A stretch of 64,000 nt of DNA, taken from NCBI RefSeq assembly GCF_010093815.1, contig NW_022985551.1, positions 1,661,311 to 1,725,310 of the forward strand. Direction: 5' to 3'. Origin of the DNA: Pseudovirgaria hyperparasitica (Eukaryota > Ascomycota > Dothideomycetes > Acrospermales > Acrospermaceae). Positions within the stretch are counted from its first letter, which is position 1. Every line of letters starts with the position of its first letter. The notes beneath the pieces were generated by a model. That model saw nothing but the letters and a program-made list of their open reading frames with translations, did no database searches and was not told where the DNA came from. The translations under genes and the position numbers were made by a program. Positions 43,375-53,340 of this stretch are shown piece by piece.

Positions 43375-43945
43375 GGTGCAATCGCTTCCAAGCATATGTA
43401 ACGATATTTTTATACCCCTTCGTTTTCTTAACGTCTGGCGCAGGTCGTTGGCGGACTCATTAGTGACTGGAGGCGGCTGTAGACTTTACAGAGGGCAATG
43501 GTTTACTGAATGACACTCATTCCGATAGAGCATCACATCTGCAATTGTTGTTATAGATCAAATTACGCACTTGCCGTTGATGAGGTGCAAGTATGGCGAA
43601 GCAGTGGCCAAGGACAGCGTTCTGATCTTGAATCATGAAGCCGTGCCCTGGATGCACCAGGTCAACAAGATCATTAAAATGGGTCTCGACTCGTAGGAAT
43701 GATCGACAATCGTGCAGTAATTAGTCCGTGCGCTGGGAGAGCTGCTGCGGCACTGACGCAACAAGGATTCACGTTGGATTTATGGTGGTCCGTGCTCACG
43801 TAACCTGCTCGTCGCCTTGTGCCTCTCTATATTCAAGTATTCATTCCTCCCTCGCATGCACACTCATTTGTGCCCTTACCTATTCAATGTACTTAAATCA
43901 CTCGTCTGATTCTCGTTCGGACTCAGTCACACAGACATTGCGGCC
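43375..43945. promoter_or_regulatory. 571-base spacer before the GPHR gene
   Basis: No gene, repeat or RNA seen. It becomes pyrimidine-rich in the 100 bases before the start at 43946. Confidence 0.35.
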
Positions 43946-45604
43946 ATGTTTGCCATGCTGCCTTTCTACAGTACATGCGATGAGTGCTCGCTCAAGACGT
44001 CAAGACAGAAGTTCATTAGTTTGACCTTCAAGTCCTTGCCGTTTCTCCTTACATTCTTAGTTGTCGCAATCGTCGTGTACACCAGATTATTTCCTCTTCT
44101 TGCAGGAAGAGACGAGCCGGTCAAAGAACGCCGTGACAGCCTGCCCACTCATTCGAAAAGCTTCGGCGAGAAATCCAGCCACTGGACGTCCCGCTTCTCC
44201 ACATCCGCCAAACGTATAGCTGGAGTCACTTTCGCAACAAATATAGCATTATCTGCAGTCTTAATCGAACTCTTACTCTGCGAAATATCTGATGCCCTGA
44301 ATCCAGCGGCACGCAGCCTTGCTCTGCGGGTTACAGTCCCCCTTCTACTATATCTCCTCATCCTAGTGACCCCGGCACTCGAATTCCATTCCATCATAAG
44401 CGCAGCGGGGTATGGCTTCGTCAATGCAAAGAAAGGCAATAGAAGGGTAGCATGGCTTCTTCAGCTTCTGGCCTTGACGGCATGGCTCGTAGGGTTTTGG
44501 TATCTGGGCAGAGGACTTCTTGGCTCATACTTGCATGAGAAGTCATATGTTCGCCAGCACAGCTTTAGCGAAGGATGTCTTGAAAGAATCGGCGTGATAG
44601 GGATAGCCCTTATGGCTTCCTTGGCTGGCTTTGCAGCTGTTTCATCGATATGGCAGTCATTTGGAATCAAGTCGAGGATTGTATGTCAGCTGACAGGTCT
44701 ATTGTGGCCTTACTAAGATTTGACTTAGGTCACCGAGGCTGATATTGCACGGAAGCAAGCTGGACTTGAAGCGACGACGGAAATGCTAGATACGAAACAA
44801 AGCAGACTGCGCGCCCTGCAAAGAAAGGTAACCGAAGTCCCAAACACTGGAATTATGAATCGCGTCTTTACCACCATAAGCGGGAATCCAGAAGGTCAAG
44901 AGCGTAGCGCTTTGCATATGGAAGTCTCTGGATTGGAGACGATGCAAAGGTCTTTAAAACATTCGCTTGCGACCCTCAAAAATCGCAGACAAGAACAGCA
45001 ACGGGCCAAGACTGCACTGGGCCGCTTTCTAAATCTCGTTCAATACATCTTCGCACTCTACTGTATGTATAGACTAGGCGCAACAACACTCGCGACCGTG
45101 CGAAGATTCCGGTCCCCAGACACAACATTCTCAAACTCCGACCCGGTCAACAACATCCTGGCTCTCCTCGCAAAGCACTGGGACCCGAAGCTAGATAGAG
45201 CAGCCTGGAGCCGTCAGATATCTTTTCTGCTCTCCGGAGTCATGCTACTTGCGAGCTTTAACGCGGTCCTTCAGACATTCCTGCTCTTCGCTAGATTTTT
45301 GCCGGGCGTATTGCAGCATGCACAGGCGAATCTTGCACTTATCGTTTCGCAGGTTGCTGCGACCTATGTGATCAGCTCGACTCTTCTTCTTCGCAGTAAT
45401 CTACCAAGGGAGATGAGCACTGTGATATCTGATGCACTAGGGGCACCCCTAGAGCCGAAGTTCGTTGAGCGGTGGTTCGAAGGCTGGTTCCTGACCATCG
45501 CGGCCGCGACGGCACTTGGAATCTGGATCAGTAGAAAGATGAGGAGCGTTGAGTGGGACGATGACTATGGTGGCACGGATGTGGAGATGGGAAAGATGAA
45601 TTAG
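43946..45604 (+). CDS. GPHR: Golgi pH regulator (GPHR/GPR89 family) membrane protein
   Basis: Exons 43946..44680 and 44729..45604 give 536 residues. The 48-base intron has GTATGT...CTTAG, and the join reads KSRIVTEADIARKQAGLE. Membrane helices are at about 28-46 (LPFLLTFLVVAIVVYTRLF), 92-112, 125-143, 165-190 and 213-228. A central cytosolic helical region follows (about 245-350). The last three or four helices include FLNLVQYIFALYCMYRL, ISFLLSGVMLLASFNAVLQ, LALIVSQVAATYVISST and WFLTIAAATALGIWI. The LNLVQYIFALYCMYR-type segment and the GAPLEPKFVERWFEGWF-like end are characteristic. The family forms anion channels that set Golgi pH in animals; plant members were proposed as ABA receptors. Expected in the Golgi membrane. 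Confidence 0.85.
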
Positions 45605-45959
45605 TCTATGAGGGCTGGATTGCTGGCGTTTGAGGTTTAAGCTAAAAGAGAATTTACACAGAACCCTGCAGAAGGTGTGATCATCCGAATATTATTCAAA
45701 ATGCAGTTGCGTTATGACTCCCCGTCTCTTATGGACGCACACTCGTTCGTGATTTCTTTGAGTAAACTATTGTCATTGCCAAAATGTTTCTACAACTCTT
45801 TACCCTTTTTGACTTAGCGCGCTTTGTATCGCATCTTAACAATGCGAAATCTCTGAATTCGGTGTACCGTCTTGAGCAACGAAGAACACAACAAGCGCTT
45901 GTCGAAGTGCCGCTCCTTCGCAGCAATGGCACATAGCTCTGTCAGATTATAAGACGATC
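45605..45959. promoter_or_regulatory. 355-base spacer before the SET-domain gene
   Basis: No gene or repeat seen. It holds the 3' end of the GPHR gene and the promoter of the next gene. Confidence 0.3.
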
Positions 45960-47141
45960 ATGGACCATCTCAAATCCTTCCTCAACTGGTCCAGGGGGCA
46001 GGGTCTTGTGTGGGACGGTATCGACTTCAAGAGCTATCCAGGCCGCGGCACAGGCGTGATCGCAACTCGAAACCTAAAGGTCTAGCAGGCCCTGTTAATA
46101 CACTGCGCACGCTGACCTTTGGTTCAGAAAGGGGAAATAATCCTTACTGCGCCATTTCGTACATACCGTACATTGGACACCCTCTCACCACAAGTATCAG
46201 ACGCTCTCTCTGACCTTACACTTCATGCTCGTCTAGCCGCAGATCTATCTCTCGACAACACGCCCGGCTTCAAGCTATGGACAGATATGCTTCCTTCCGT
46301 CGCAGATCTTGAAGCCTCGTACCCATTCTTCTGGCCCAAGAATCTCCAGGAGCTGCTACCGGCGAAAGCTAAGCGCATATTACATAGCCAATTGCGACGA
46401 TATGCGCAAGAATGGGCAGCTGTCTCGTGTGCATTTCCAGAACTAAATGAGCCTGATTTTCGGTACTATTGGATCATCGTCAACTCTCGCGCGTTCTATC
46501 TCATGACACCAAGCATGGAGAAACTGGATCCTGATGACCTGCTCACATTGGTCCCAGTGGCGGATCTGTTCAATCATGCGGATACTGGTGTCGAGACAAC
46601 AATCGAGCCTGAGACATACAAGTATAGTACTGATCGTGAGTACGCACTAGGGGAGGAGATTGTGCTGTGCTACGCGGAGGAATCAAATGACTACCTCCTT
46701 ACTGAGTATGGCTTCATACCAGACGTGAATAAATGGGACAGCGTATGTCTCGACGACATGATACTGCCGCTCTTGAATGAAGAGCAGAAGAAGGCCCTGG
46801 TTACGAGAGAGTACTATGGGAAGTACACCATCACTGCGACCACACTGGGGTGCTGGAGAACCCAAGTAGCGCTGCGACTTATATGCTGCACGAAACAGAA
46901 CTGGGAGGAATTCGTTCGAGGCGTGCATGACGGAGGACTGTCGCAGTCGAAGGTGGATGAGTTGCTGGTATCGCTGTTGCGTGATTACCAAGTCACGGTC
47001 GATGAATCATTAAAACAGTGTACAAATCTCGTAGAGGATCAGCACGGACGGCGAGAGGTACTTGTCAGGAGGTGGCAGCAACTTCGGGAAATAGTTGCCG
47101 AGGTGTTGTCCAAATTTGACAAAAAGCTGGAGAACAGGTGA
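45960..47141 (+). CDS. SET-domain protein methyltransferase (RKM/SETD6-like)
   Basis: Exons 45960..46079 and 46128..47141 give 377 residues. The 48-base intron starts with an unusual GTCTAG donor, but it is needed to pass an in-frame TAG. The join yields GRGTGVIATRNLKKGEIIL, the start of a SET domain. The large insert (iSET) is residues about 65-165. DLLTLVPVADLFNHADTG contains the NH(S) motif that binds S-adenosylmethionine, and EEIVLCYAEESNDYLLTEYG FIP supplies the catalytic-type Tyr. The C-terminal part is helical (Rubisco-LSMT substrate-binding-like). This class methylates lysines on ribosomal proteins and other non-histone targets. All core motifs look intact; the substrate is unknown. 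Confidence 0.8.
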
Positions 47142-47813
47142 CGGAAGTGTACAGAGAACAGTTACGCGATAATGAGTCCGTGTTATACCCATCTTCCGAT
47201 AGCGATAGAAGCTTTGCCCTCATGACTTGGTGCTACACTTGTTCGGAACCGACTTCCCGTCGTCTCAACACTTTCAGGGGTTGGTGCTTAGGTATGCTTG
47301 GACTGATGGAAGAACTGGTGTAAGGACTGGCTGGGCACAGACATTGCTCGGAGCAGTGAATCTACCATCAATTCTAGAACGAGATATCTGCTTCTCGCCA
47401 AAGGATGTCATTTGAACAGCGTAAGGCGGAGGTAGGTCCACCGTCCCGATCCTGGATGGTATTGTACGGCTTTGTTTATCTACCAGTGTATCGAGGAATA
47501 TGACTCTTAGCGTATGTGAAACTTGGCGGTTTCCCCTGCCTTTCACAGTGTTTACAATAAAAGTGATAGTACCAAGCCAGAACATTGAGAAAGCAAGGGA
47601 GCTAACCAGCCTATTGAGCGACCAAGCCGCACACAAACGTAACACTGCCAAGTGCCTTATGCTTGTTCTTGACTGTCCAAAAAAAACTTTCGTCTTTTCT
47701 CCTCTGTCCGTTGTCTTCGTCTCTTTGCAAGTCTCAAAGTCTTTCATCTCTTTTCCTGTCTATATACGAGATATCGTCACCTGTCACGGTCCGGAACATC
47801 TCACTCATCCAGC
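47142..47813. promoter_or_regulatory. 672-base spacer before the 731-aa protein gene
   Basis: No gene supported. The last 150 bases before 47814 are T/C-rich (TCTTTTCTCC and similar), as usual upstream of fungal starts. Confidence 0.35.
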
Positions 47814-50009
47814 ATGCCCAGGAATCCGAAAAATCTGACAATCGACACCTCCATCACGACACCGAACATCTCTGCAACCAACGACTCCAGCAGCCCCCTC
47901 AGCAGCGTCCCATCCAATCCTGTCTCCAGTCCTACAGAGATAGCACCTCCACCTGCTTTCAAACCCGCAATCAACAGGACAATCCTCCGCTCGAAATCCC
48001 AGCCCCCTACTACTACGACTGCTACTCAACCCCCTGCCCCTATGGCTCCTCGTAAGGGTACGGCAGATGCCAAGGCTAATGCAGGCTTGAAGCCAAAGCC
48101 AAGACAGAATGCAGCTGCAGCAGCTAAAGCCAAATCGGCTTCGCCCATCGAGGCTCATGTCCCTGAGAAATACAGGACGACTTCTCTGGCAGCACAAACA
48201 CAAGCACAAGCACAACCCAGCACCGACGCCCCAGTAGGCCGAAAACTTGCGAAGGCTACAAAATCGGCACGCAAACGACCAGTCTACGACGACTCCAATG
48301 ATGATGACGACGATGACGACGATGATGGCAATGGCGACAAGGAAGCCGAGCACGTCCGCGATAGCGACACGTCTAAATCGTCCCACACCAGAGACCTCAA
48401 AGCCGCGAGGAAAGGGAAGCAAAAGGTCATTGACAAAGACCCACCCAGATCTCCCTCCAAGTCTCCCTCCGCACCTCCTGAGAACATAGTCAAACGCAAG
48501 ATCCCGCCAGGTAATCGTCTGCCGGGTAAAGGCAATGCCAAAGCCAGTTCAGGGAGGAGAGTACCTAGACGAATACCAAAGGATCATTTGGGTCGACTGA
48601 TCAGAAACCCAAAGTTGATACCTAAAGCTACGGCGATGCTCAAGGCTGCGGCGGCAGCCTATAAAGCTGATAGAGAGGAGGAAGGCGAGGATAGTAGTGA
48701 AAGCTATCGCATAGATGAGGAGGATGATGAGCACCTGCCGTCCCAGGAGCATCACGATGACGAAAATCATGATAGGCGGCAGGACGAAGACTACATGGCA
48801 GAGGACGAGGGTGCTGAGGGCGGTGCTAGTCTCGAGAGAGACGAAGCAAATGAAAGCAACGAGGACCCCGATGATGGGCCTTTCCCGGGCAAGACTGGGA
48901 AATCTGCCAGCTCGAGCAATTTCAGGGGCACAGAGCCATCGTCCGGTAGCGAGAGCAGCAGCTCTCACATCTCTGCTCGCCCCCGCCCAGGAGAGCCACA
49001 AAAGCAGGTTCTCGGGCGCAAGAGAGGCAATGGAGCTGCTACCAAGGCGAGCGTCAGTGGACGAGGAAGACCTAGCAATGGTTGGAGAGGTGCTGCCCCT
49101 GGGGCACCTGACGATTCAGACCACTCGTCCAGCGACGGCTCTGGCAGGAATGCCAACATTCCTCGCCGTCGTAGCCCGGGACCATCGCCCCCTGAGAGAG
49201 CCAACGGCCAGTCTCGCGGTCAACACAGGCCGCAGCACGATGATCTTCGAGATGCCATCAGAGCGTTTGGCAGTTCTCCCGACGGGGACGAAGACGACTC
49301 CGAGGCCGACAATGGCCTAGACACCCCCTCCGACGCCCTCTCCACCACCGAGGACGACGACGACAACAACAACAACAACGACAACGACGCCCGCACCATC
49401 CCAGGCTGGCACAACGCCGAATACCTCCAATTCGACATCGACATGAACAAGCGCTACCTCACCCACATCGAGGGCCTACAAAACTCCTTCCTCCACGCCC
49501 AGAGCATGAACCAGAACCTCCTCAACAAGCTCAACCGCAGACGGCTCCGAGAGCGAGGCCTACACACCCGACACGCCGCCGCCTCCCTCAACGACGACAA
49601 CGACGAGCACGCCCAGCAAGCCGCCGAGATCGCCAAACTGCGCAAGCAGAAGCGCGACCTGCTGCGGCGCAACCTGGAGCTGCGGAAGCGCGAGCGTGCG
49701 CTGCGGCCGCTGGCGCAGAACGCAAAGTTCTATGTTCGCGGGTACAGGCGCTACAAGAGTAGGTCTCTGCGGGAGTCGGGCGCGTCGTGGGTGGATTCGG
49801 ACGGGGATATCTTTGGTGATGCGGATTTTCCGGGGAGTGAGGGGGTGGAGGAGGGAGAGGAGGCGGAGGTCGAGCCGGTTGCTCCGACCATGGCACGCTC
49901 GAAGAAGAGGGGCCGGGGAGAGGTGGAGGAGGATGAGGAGGTGGAGGGGGCTGGTGGGAGGAGACTGCCTCCGGCGAAGAAGACGAAGAGGGCAGGGGGG
50001 AGGAAGTGA
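47814..50009 (+). CDS. disordered nuclear-type protein with a C-terminal coiled coil
   Basis: A single-exon frame of 731 residues. Most of it is low complexity: Pro/Ser/Thr-rich first 80 residues, Ala/Lys-rich to 150, then an acidic run (DSNDDDDDDDDDDGNGD near 162-178), a basic patch (RRVPRRIPKDHLGRLIRNPK), more acidic stretches, and a second acidic/Asn run (TTEDDDDNNNNNDNDA). The only ordered part is about 530-670: WHNAEYLQFDIDMNKRYLTH, then a coiled coil with many Arg/Leu (IAKLRKQKRDLLRRNLELRK). It ends in a nuclear signal, PPAKKTKRAGGRK. I do not recognise the family. Base composition in the last 700 bases is clearly more GC-rich than the neighbours. Confidence 0.55.
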   Translation: MPRNPKNLTIDTSITTPNISATNDSSSPLSSVPSNPVSSPTEIAPPPAFKPAINRTILRSKSQPPTTTTATQPPAPMAPRKGTADAKANAGLKPKPRQNAAAAAKAKSASPIEAHVPEKYRTTSLAAQTQAQAQPSTDAPVGRKLAKATKSARKRPVYDDSNDDDDDDDDDGNGDKEAEHVRDSDTSKSSHTRDLKAARKGKQKVIDKDPPRSPSKSPSAPPENIVKRKIPPGNRLPGKGNAKASSGRRVPRRIPKDHLGRLIRNPKLIPKATAMLKAAAAAYKADREEEGEDSSESYRIDEEDDEHLPSQEHHDDENHDRRQDEDYMAEDEGAEGGASLERDEANESNEDPDDGPFPGKTGKSASSSNFRGTEPSSGSESSSSHISARPRPGEPQKQVLGRKRGNGAATKASVSGRGRPSNGWRGAAPGAPDDSDHSSSDGSGRNANIPRRRSPGPSPPERANGQSRGQHRPQHDDLRDAIRAFGSSPDGDEDDSEADNGLDTPSDALSTTEDDDDNNNNNDNDARTIPGWHNAEYLQFDIDMNKRYLTHIEGLQNSFLHAQSMNQNLLNKLNRRRLRERGLHTRHAAASLNDDNDEHAQQAAEIAKLRKQKRDLLRRNLELRKRERALRPLAQNAKFYVRGYRRYKSRSLRESGASWVDSDGDIFGDADFPGSEGVEEGEEAEVEPVAPTMARSKKRGRGEVEEDEEVEGAGGRRLPPAKKTKRAGGRK

Positions 50010-50238
50010 GGGGGGATGCTGTCGGATGTATAAATTCCGGCGCAGGGTGCGCAAGATTGTCGTGTATCATACTGGGAGTATAGCACTGAGCGAGCTCTTC
50101 ACACTTGAGGAGTCGTTGCTGTTTGACATAGCTTGACAATTGCATGTTCGTTTCTGTTTGATCTCCATTAAAAGCAGCACATAGTAGTGCTAAAAGCGAC
50201 CATGACCGTTGAGCCACTATAATATTTCTCTAACAAAC

Positions 50239-50553
50239 ATAACTTGTAGTGGTTATACCTAACTTAAAAGCACCTATTCTATGATATAGTCAAGACTAAA
50301 GCAGATCTAATGGCTATACACGTAGATATAAGCTCTGTATAGCATAACTTGTTATAGTTATATCCCCTTCAAAAGCACTATTTTTCTAGCCCGGTCAAGA
50401 ATAAAGCGGTTCTAGAAGCTATACACGTAGACATAAGCTCTACATAATATAACTTATTGTAGATATGCCTACTTTTAAAGCACTGTTTCTATAACATAGT
50501 TAGGAATAAAGCAAATTTAGTAGCTATACACTTGAACAGAAGCCCTATATAAC
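50239..50553. repeat. 105-base tandem repeat, exactly three copies
   Basis: Copies start with ATAACTT at 50239, 50344 and 50449. Landmarks recur at exactly 105-base spacing: GCTATACAC at 50313, 50418 and 50523, AAAAGCAC/TAAAGCAC about 30 bases into each copy, and AATAAAGC or ACTAAAGC near 60. The copies differ at many positions, mostly C/T and A/G, so the array is old or has suffered RIP. It ends directly at the LTR-like fragment. Confidence 0.75.
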
Positions 50554-50703
50554 TGTTACGGCTACGGCAGTAGCAACACATGTATAATTAATGTAGGCAG
50601 TAACCACTGACCGGGCGGTTGTATAAGTACAACCAACCGGTCACTTAGATAGAAATGTCATGCTTTATGACCAACTCAACTTGAACTGTCAATGAACTTG
50701 ACA
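50554..50703. mobile_element. LTR-like fragment, possibly of a Ty1/copia element (fossil)
   Basis: About 150 bases beginning TGTTACGGCTAC and ending TTGACA, the TG...CA ends of an LTR. It is followed by AAGTGGTAGCTGAAAG, which resembles the initiator-tRNA primer-binding site of copia-type elements. No coding region of such an element and no second LTR is visible, so it would be a broken relic and probably old. The call rests on ends and size only. Confidence 0.33.
50608..50643. repeat. 16-base inverted repeat with 4-base loop
   Basis: Left arm TGACCGGGCGGTTGTA (50608-50623), loop TAAG, right arm TACAACCAACCGGTCA (50628-50643). Fourteen of sixteen positions pair. It lies in the middle of the LTR-like fragment. 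Confidence 0.75.
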
Positions 50704-51478
50704 AAGTGGTAGCTGAAAGACAGCACCCACCAGTTCGTACATTTCCGATACTACTATATCACCTTAAACCTCTATACACTCTGACGCTTTCTAGGCCCCT
50801 TGAAAGCTATAAAACCCATATCCATTCCACCGATCCATAAATTCCCCCTTATAGGTACGCCCAACTACCTATACCCATCACACCACAAAGTGATTTCTCT
50901 AGACTTGGATAGTAGTATCATCTATACCCACCCAACCAACCCACGACTTCCCTCCCTTAGAAGTAAACCCAACTATCTATACCCAACCCACCACTCCGCA
51001 ATTTCCCTAGGCTTATACCATAGTATTTACCTCACAAGCCTGTGTTCATCAGTCTTTATATACGTAGGTATACATGTTAAAATCATACCCAACCTACCGA
51101 TCCACAAATCTTCTCTCTCTCTCTTTAGATTTTCAAAAAAACCTAGTACATACACACCTCTCCTTCTTCTCACAACAAGATACAAGATATCAAGGAAGAG
51201 AAGAAGCCCGCTCTAAATGCCAATCAAATAGAGAAGAAGATAAGATGGGAATCGTAAAGACATGTTTTGATAAAAATAAAAAAAAATTCATGGACCCGTT
51301 TTTCTTCCAAACACTAAACGGCGTTGTAATCGTCGTCTTTCTTCTTCTTCTTCTTCTTCTTCTTCCCAGCTATGTACACAAACCCCCCCAAACCCCCAAA
51401 ACCAACCAACCAAATGCCTCTGCGTCAGGGCATATTTTGGGGGGTTATCTTTCTCCCCCCAAAGAGTCCTCCTCAAGC

Positions 51479-53038
51479 TCACTGCGGCAGACCCATCAAA
51501 TGACCCGCCGCGGCCGCACACGGACTCAAGTCCAGCAGCAAGTCACCGGCCTTGATATCAATAGCCGCCGTCTGATTATCCTCAATACCAAACGACACAA
51601 CCAGCACATCATCCCTGAACCCCTGATACTTCGACCCGGCATCCTTCCACGCAAACGAGCTAATATACAGCATCTCGGTACGATTGAACACCTCCGACCC
51701 CGGCTCCTTCATCGACACGGGGTTACCTCTATCCTTGTACCCGCCGCGGCCCGAGATCCAGAACGGCTTCGTGCTGAGGGCAAACAGGGCGAACGGGGCG
51801 GTCCGGCTGAAAAGCGCAATGTACGGCTCGTACACGGCGCTGAACATGCCGACGTATTTCTTGTGCTGGTATATCGTCATCGCAAAGGTATTCGCTTCGC
51901 TCGGGACACACTTGGGGTCAGCTCGGTCACACGTCGTGATCGCAAGGGAGTTTGTGCTCTGGTGGATCTTCTCGTGGGCTTCGGGCTCGAATTTCGGCAT
52001 GTGCTGCTCTATGCATGCCGCGTCGGTTGCAGCCTGCGACGCCAGATCCTCGCCGACAGAGCCATCCGGGGAGAGCTTTGCAAAGGCGCGCTTGGGCGCG
52101 ATATCGAAATGCACGTAGGTTTCGTTGTTCCAGTCGAAGAAGAAGAACCAGTTCTTCTCCACGGACGACCATGAGCCTGTAGGCCGCTGCAGTTCGACGG
52201 CGTTGCGGAAGGGTGTCTCATCGATGCCGCCGCCAAAATCGGTCAGCATGCGGAAATCCTGTGCCCACATTCCCAGGCAGGTGTGGACGGAGTTGGAGCC
52301 GAAAATGACATAGGGGATGTCTGGACCCCAGAAGACACGGGCGTCGTGCGGGCCGATGTTCAGAGCAAAGAAGGCGATAGGGCCTTCACAGTGTCCGCCG
52401 TTGGGGGTATTCGCGATAGGGAGGATTATGGGAGGTGATATACACTCGAGGACGTCGTTTTGGAACTTTGCGCTGCAGACTAGTTCGACGTAGAATACTG
52501 CCGTCGCAGGCGACCGCGGAGGGTGCAGGCGCTGAGCGACGACGATCCAGTGATCTTCGAGATATGGATGAGGTATAATGTTCGGATTTATGGCACGTTC
52601 GCCGTGGCCCCAGTTGATTGGGAAGTATGCACCATTCTTCGTCGACACAGACTTGACCACACGGTGTGTCCCTGATGCATCGTATAGCAGGTCTGGCTTG
52701 GCGAGATTGTTGTCTACTATATGTATCGAGGTATCTGTATCTGGGCCCGGGCTGTTCGGTGGAGAAGGGAAGTTTACGACAGGAGTGTTAGGCTTCAAGG
52801 CTGGATCGAGGTTGGGGTCAAGGTTCGGGTCGAGATTGGGATCAAGGTTTGGATCGAGTTTGCCAGGAATGGCAGCGCTTGGAGGCAGGTGAGGTTTCTG
52901 GGCATCTGCTTCATTGAGAGGTGTAGGATTCCATAGTTGGTCTGTAAATGTTTTATCGTAGCTCTTGAAAAGGACGACGCTGAGAATGAGGAGGACGGCG
53001 ATGGCAGGGATGAGGCGTTTGGTGCTGCGGATGAACAT
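51479..53038 (-). CDS. type II membrane protein, possibly a Golgi carbohydrate-active protein
   Basis: A single-exon frame of 519 residues. A short basic N-terminus (MFIRSTKRL) is followed by one membrane helix, IPAIAVLLILSVVLFKSY (about 10-27), the classic type II Golgi layout. A Pro/Asp-rich stem comes next, with a tandem DPNL repeat (about 60-80). The lumenal domain from about 115 has PINWGHGERAINPNIIPHPY, HWIVVAQRL, PHDARVFWGPDIPYVIFGSN and NETYVHFDIAPKRAF, with conserved-looking Cys and Asn. The alternation of short strands and the D-A-R-x-F-W motif suggest a beta-propeller like those of some glycosidases and beta-mannosyltransferases, but I cannot assign a CAZy family. Two N-glycosylation sites are visible (NETY, NRTE). 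Confidence 0.62.
   Translation of the reverse strand: MFIRSTKRLIPAIAVLLILSVVLFKSYDKTFTDQLWNPTPLNEADAQKPHLPPSAAIPGKLDPNLDPNLDPNLDPNLDPALKPNTPVVNFPSPPNSPGPDTDTSIHIVDNNLAKPDLLYDASGTHRVVKSVSTKNGAYFPINWGHGERAINPNIIPHPYLEDHWIVVAQRLHPPRSPATAVFYVELVCSAKFQNDVLECISPPIILPIANTPNGGHCEGPIAFFALNIGPHDARVFWGPDIPYVIFGSNSVHTCLGMWAQDFRMLTDFGGGIDETPFRNAVELQRPTGSWSSVEKNWFFFFDWNNETYVHFDIAPKRAFAKLSPDGSVGEDLASQAATDAACIEQHMPKFEPEAHEKIHQSTNSLAITTCDRADPKCVPSEANTFAMTIYQHKKYVGMFSAVYEPYIALFSRTAPFALFALSTKPFWISGRGGYKDRGNPVSMKEPGSEVFNRTEMLYISSFAWKDAGSKYQGFRDDVLVVSFGIEDNQTAAIDIKAGDLLLDLSPCAAAAGHLMGLPQ
52800..52862 (-). repeat. 12-base coding repeat (Asp-Pro-Asn-Leu)n
   Basis: About five imperfect 12-base units giving LDPNL repeats in the stem of the type II membrane protein. 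It keeps the reading frame. Confidence 0.75.
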
Positions 53039-53308
53039 GTCGACTCAGATGGCGTGAGAGTGTGGTCGCGTGTGGATATAGGATGGCCTCATGGCTGTGC
53101 CCGGCTCAGGCGTCGAAAGGCAGGAATTCTATGTAGAAGTTGCACACACGCGAAACGCTGACAATGGAGAATGCGAGTGATGTTGTGAAGTTCAACGCAG
53201 GATTGAGCTATTGTGAGAAAGAGGACTAGCGCCAGTAGTCGGAAAAGCTTCAGGGGAGAGAGAGAGGGAGAGGAAAAAGACGGCGGATGGAGACGAGGAC
53301 AGACAGAA

Positions 53309-53340
<32 letters not shown>

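Larger units (their letters stand above)
50010..51478. other. 1.47 kb AT-rich, repeat-bearing intergenic stretch
   Basis: No host gene. It contains the 105-base tandem repeat (50239-50553), an LTR-like fragment (50554-50703) and a diverged pair of about 110-base units near 50856 and 50966 (each with CCCAACTA(C/T)CTATACCC). Composition is much richer in A+T and in TA steps than the flanking genes. Confidence 0.55.

Noticed and set aside
47805-48422. 205-residue minus frame with Val/Ile run
   Set aside because: Antisense of the poly-Asp segment of the 731-residue protein.
48715-50217. Frames of 146-209 residues on both strands, Arg/Pro/Ser-rich
   Set aside because: GC-rich shadows of the same gene; no start context or motif.
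51074-52174. 366-residue plus frame opposite the type II membrane protein
   Set aside because: The minus frame has a signal anchor, glycosylation sites and normal codon use; the plus frame is its Arg-rich mirror.
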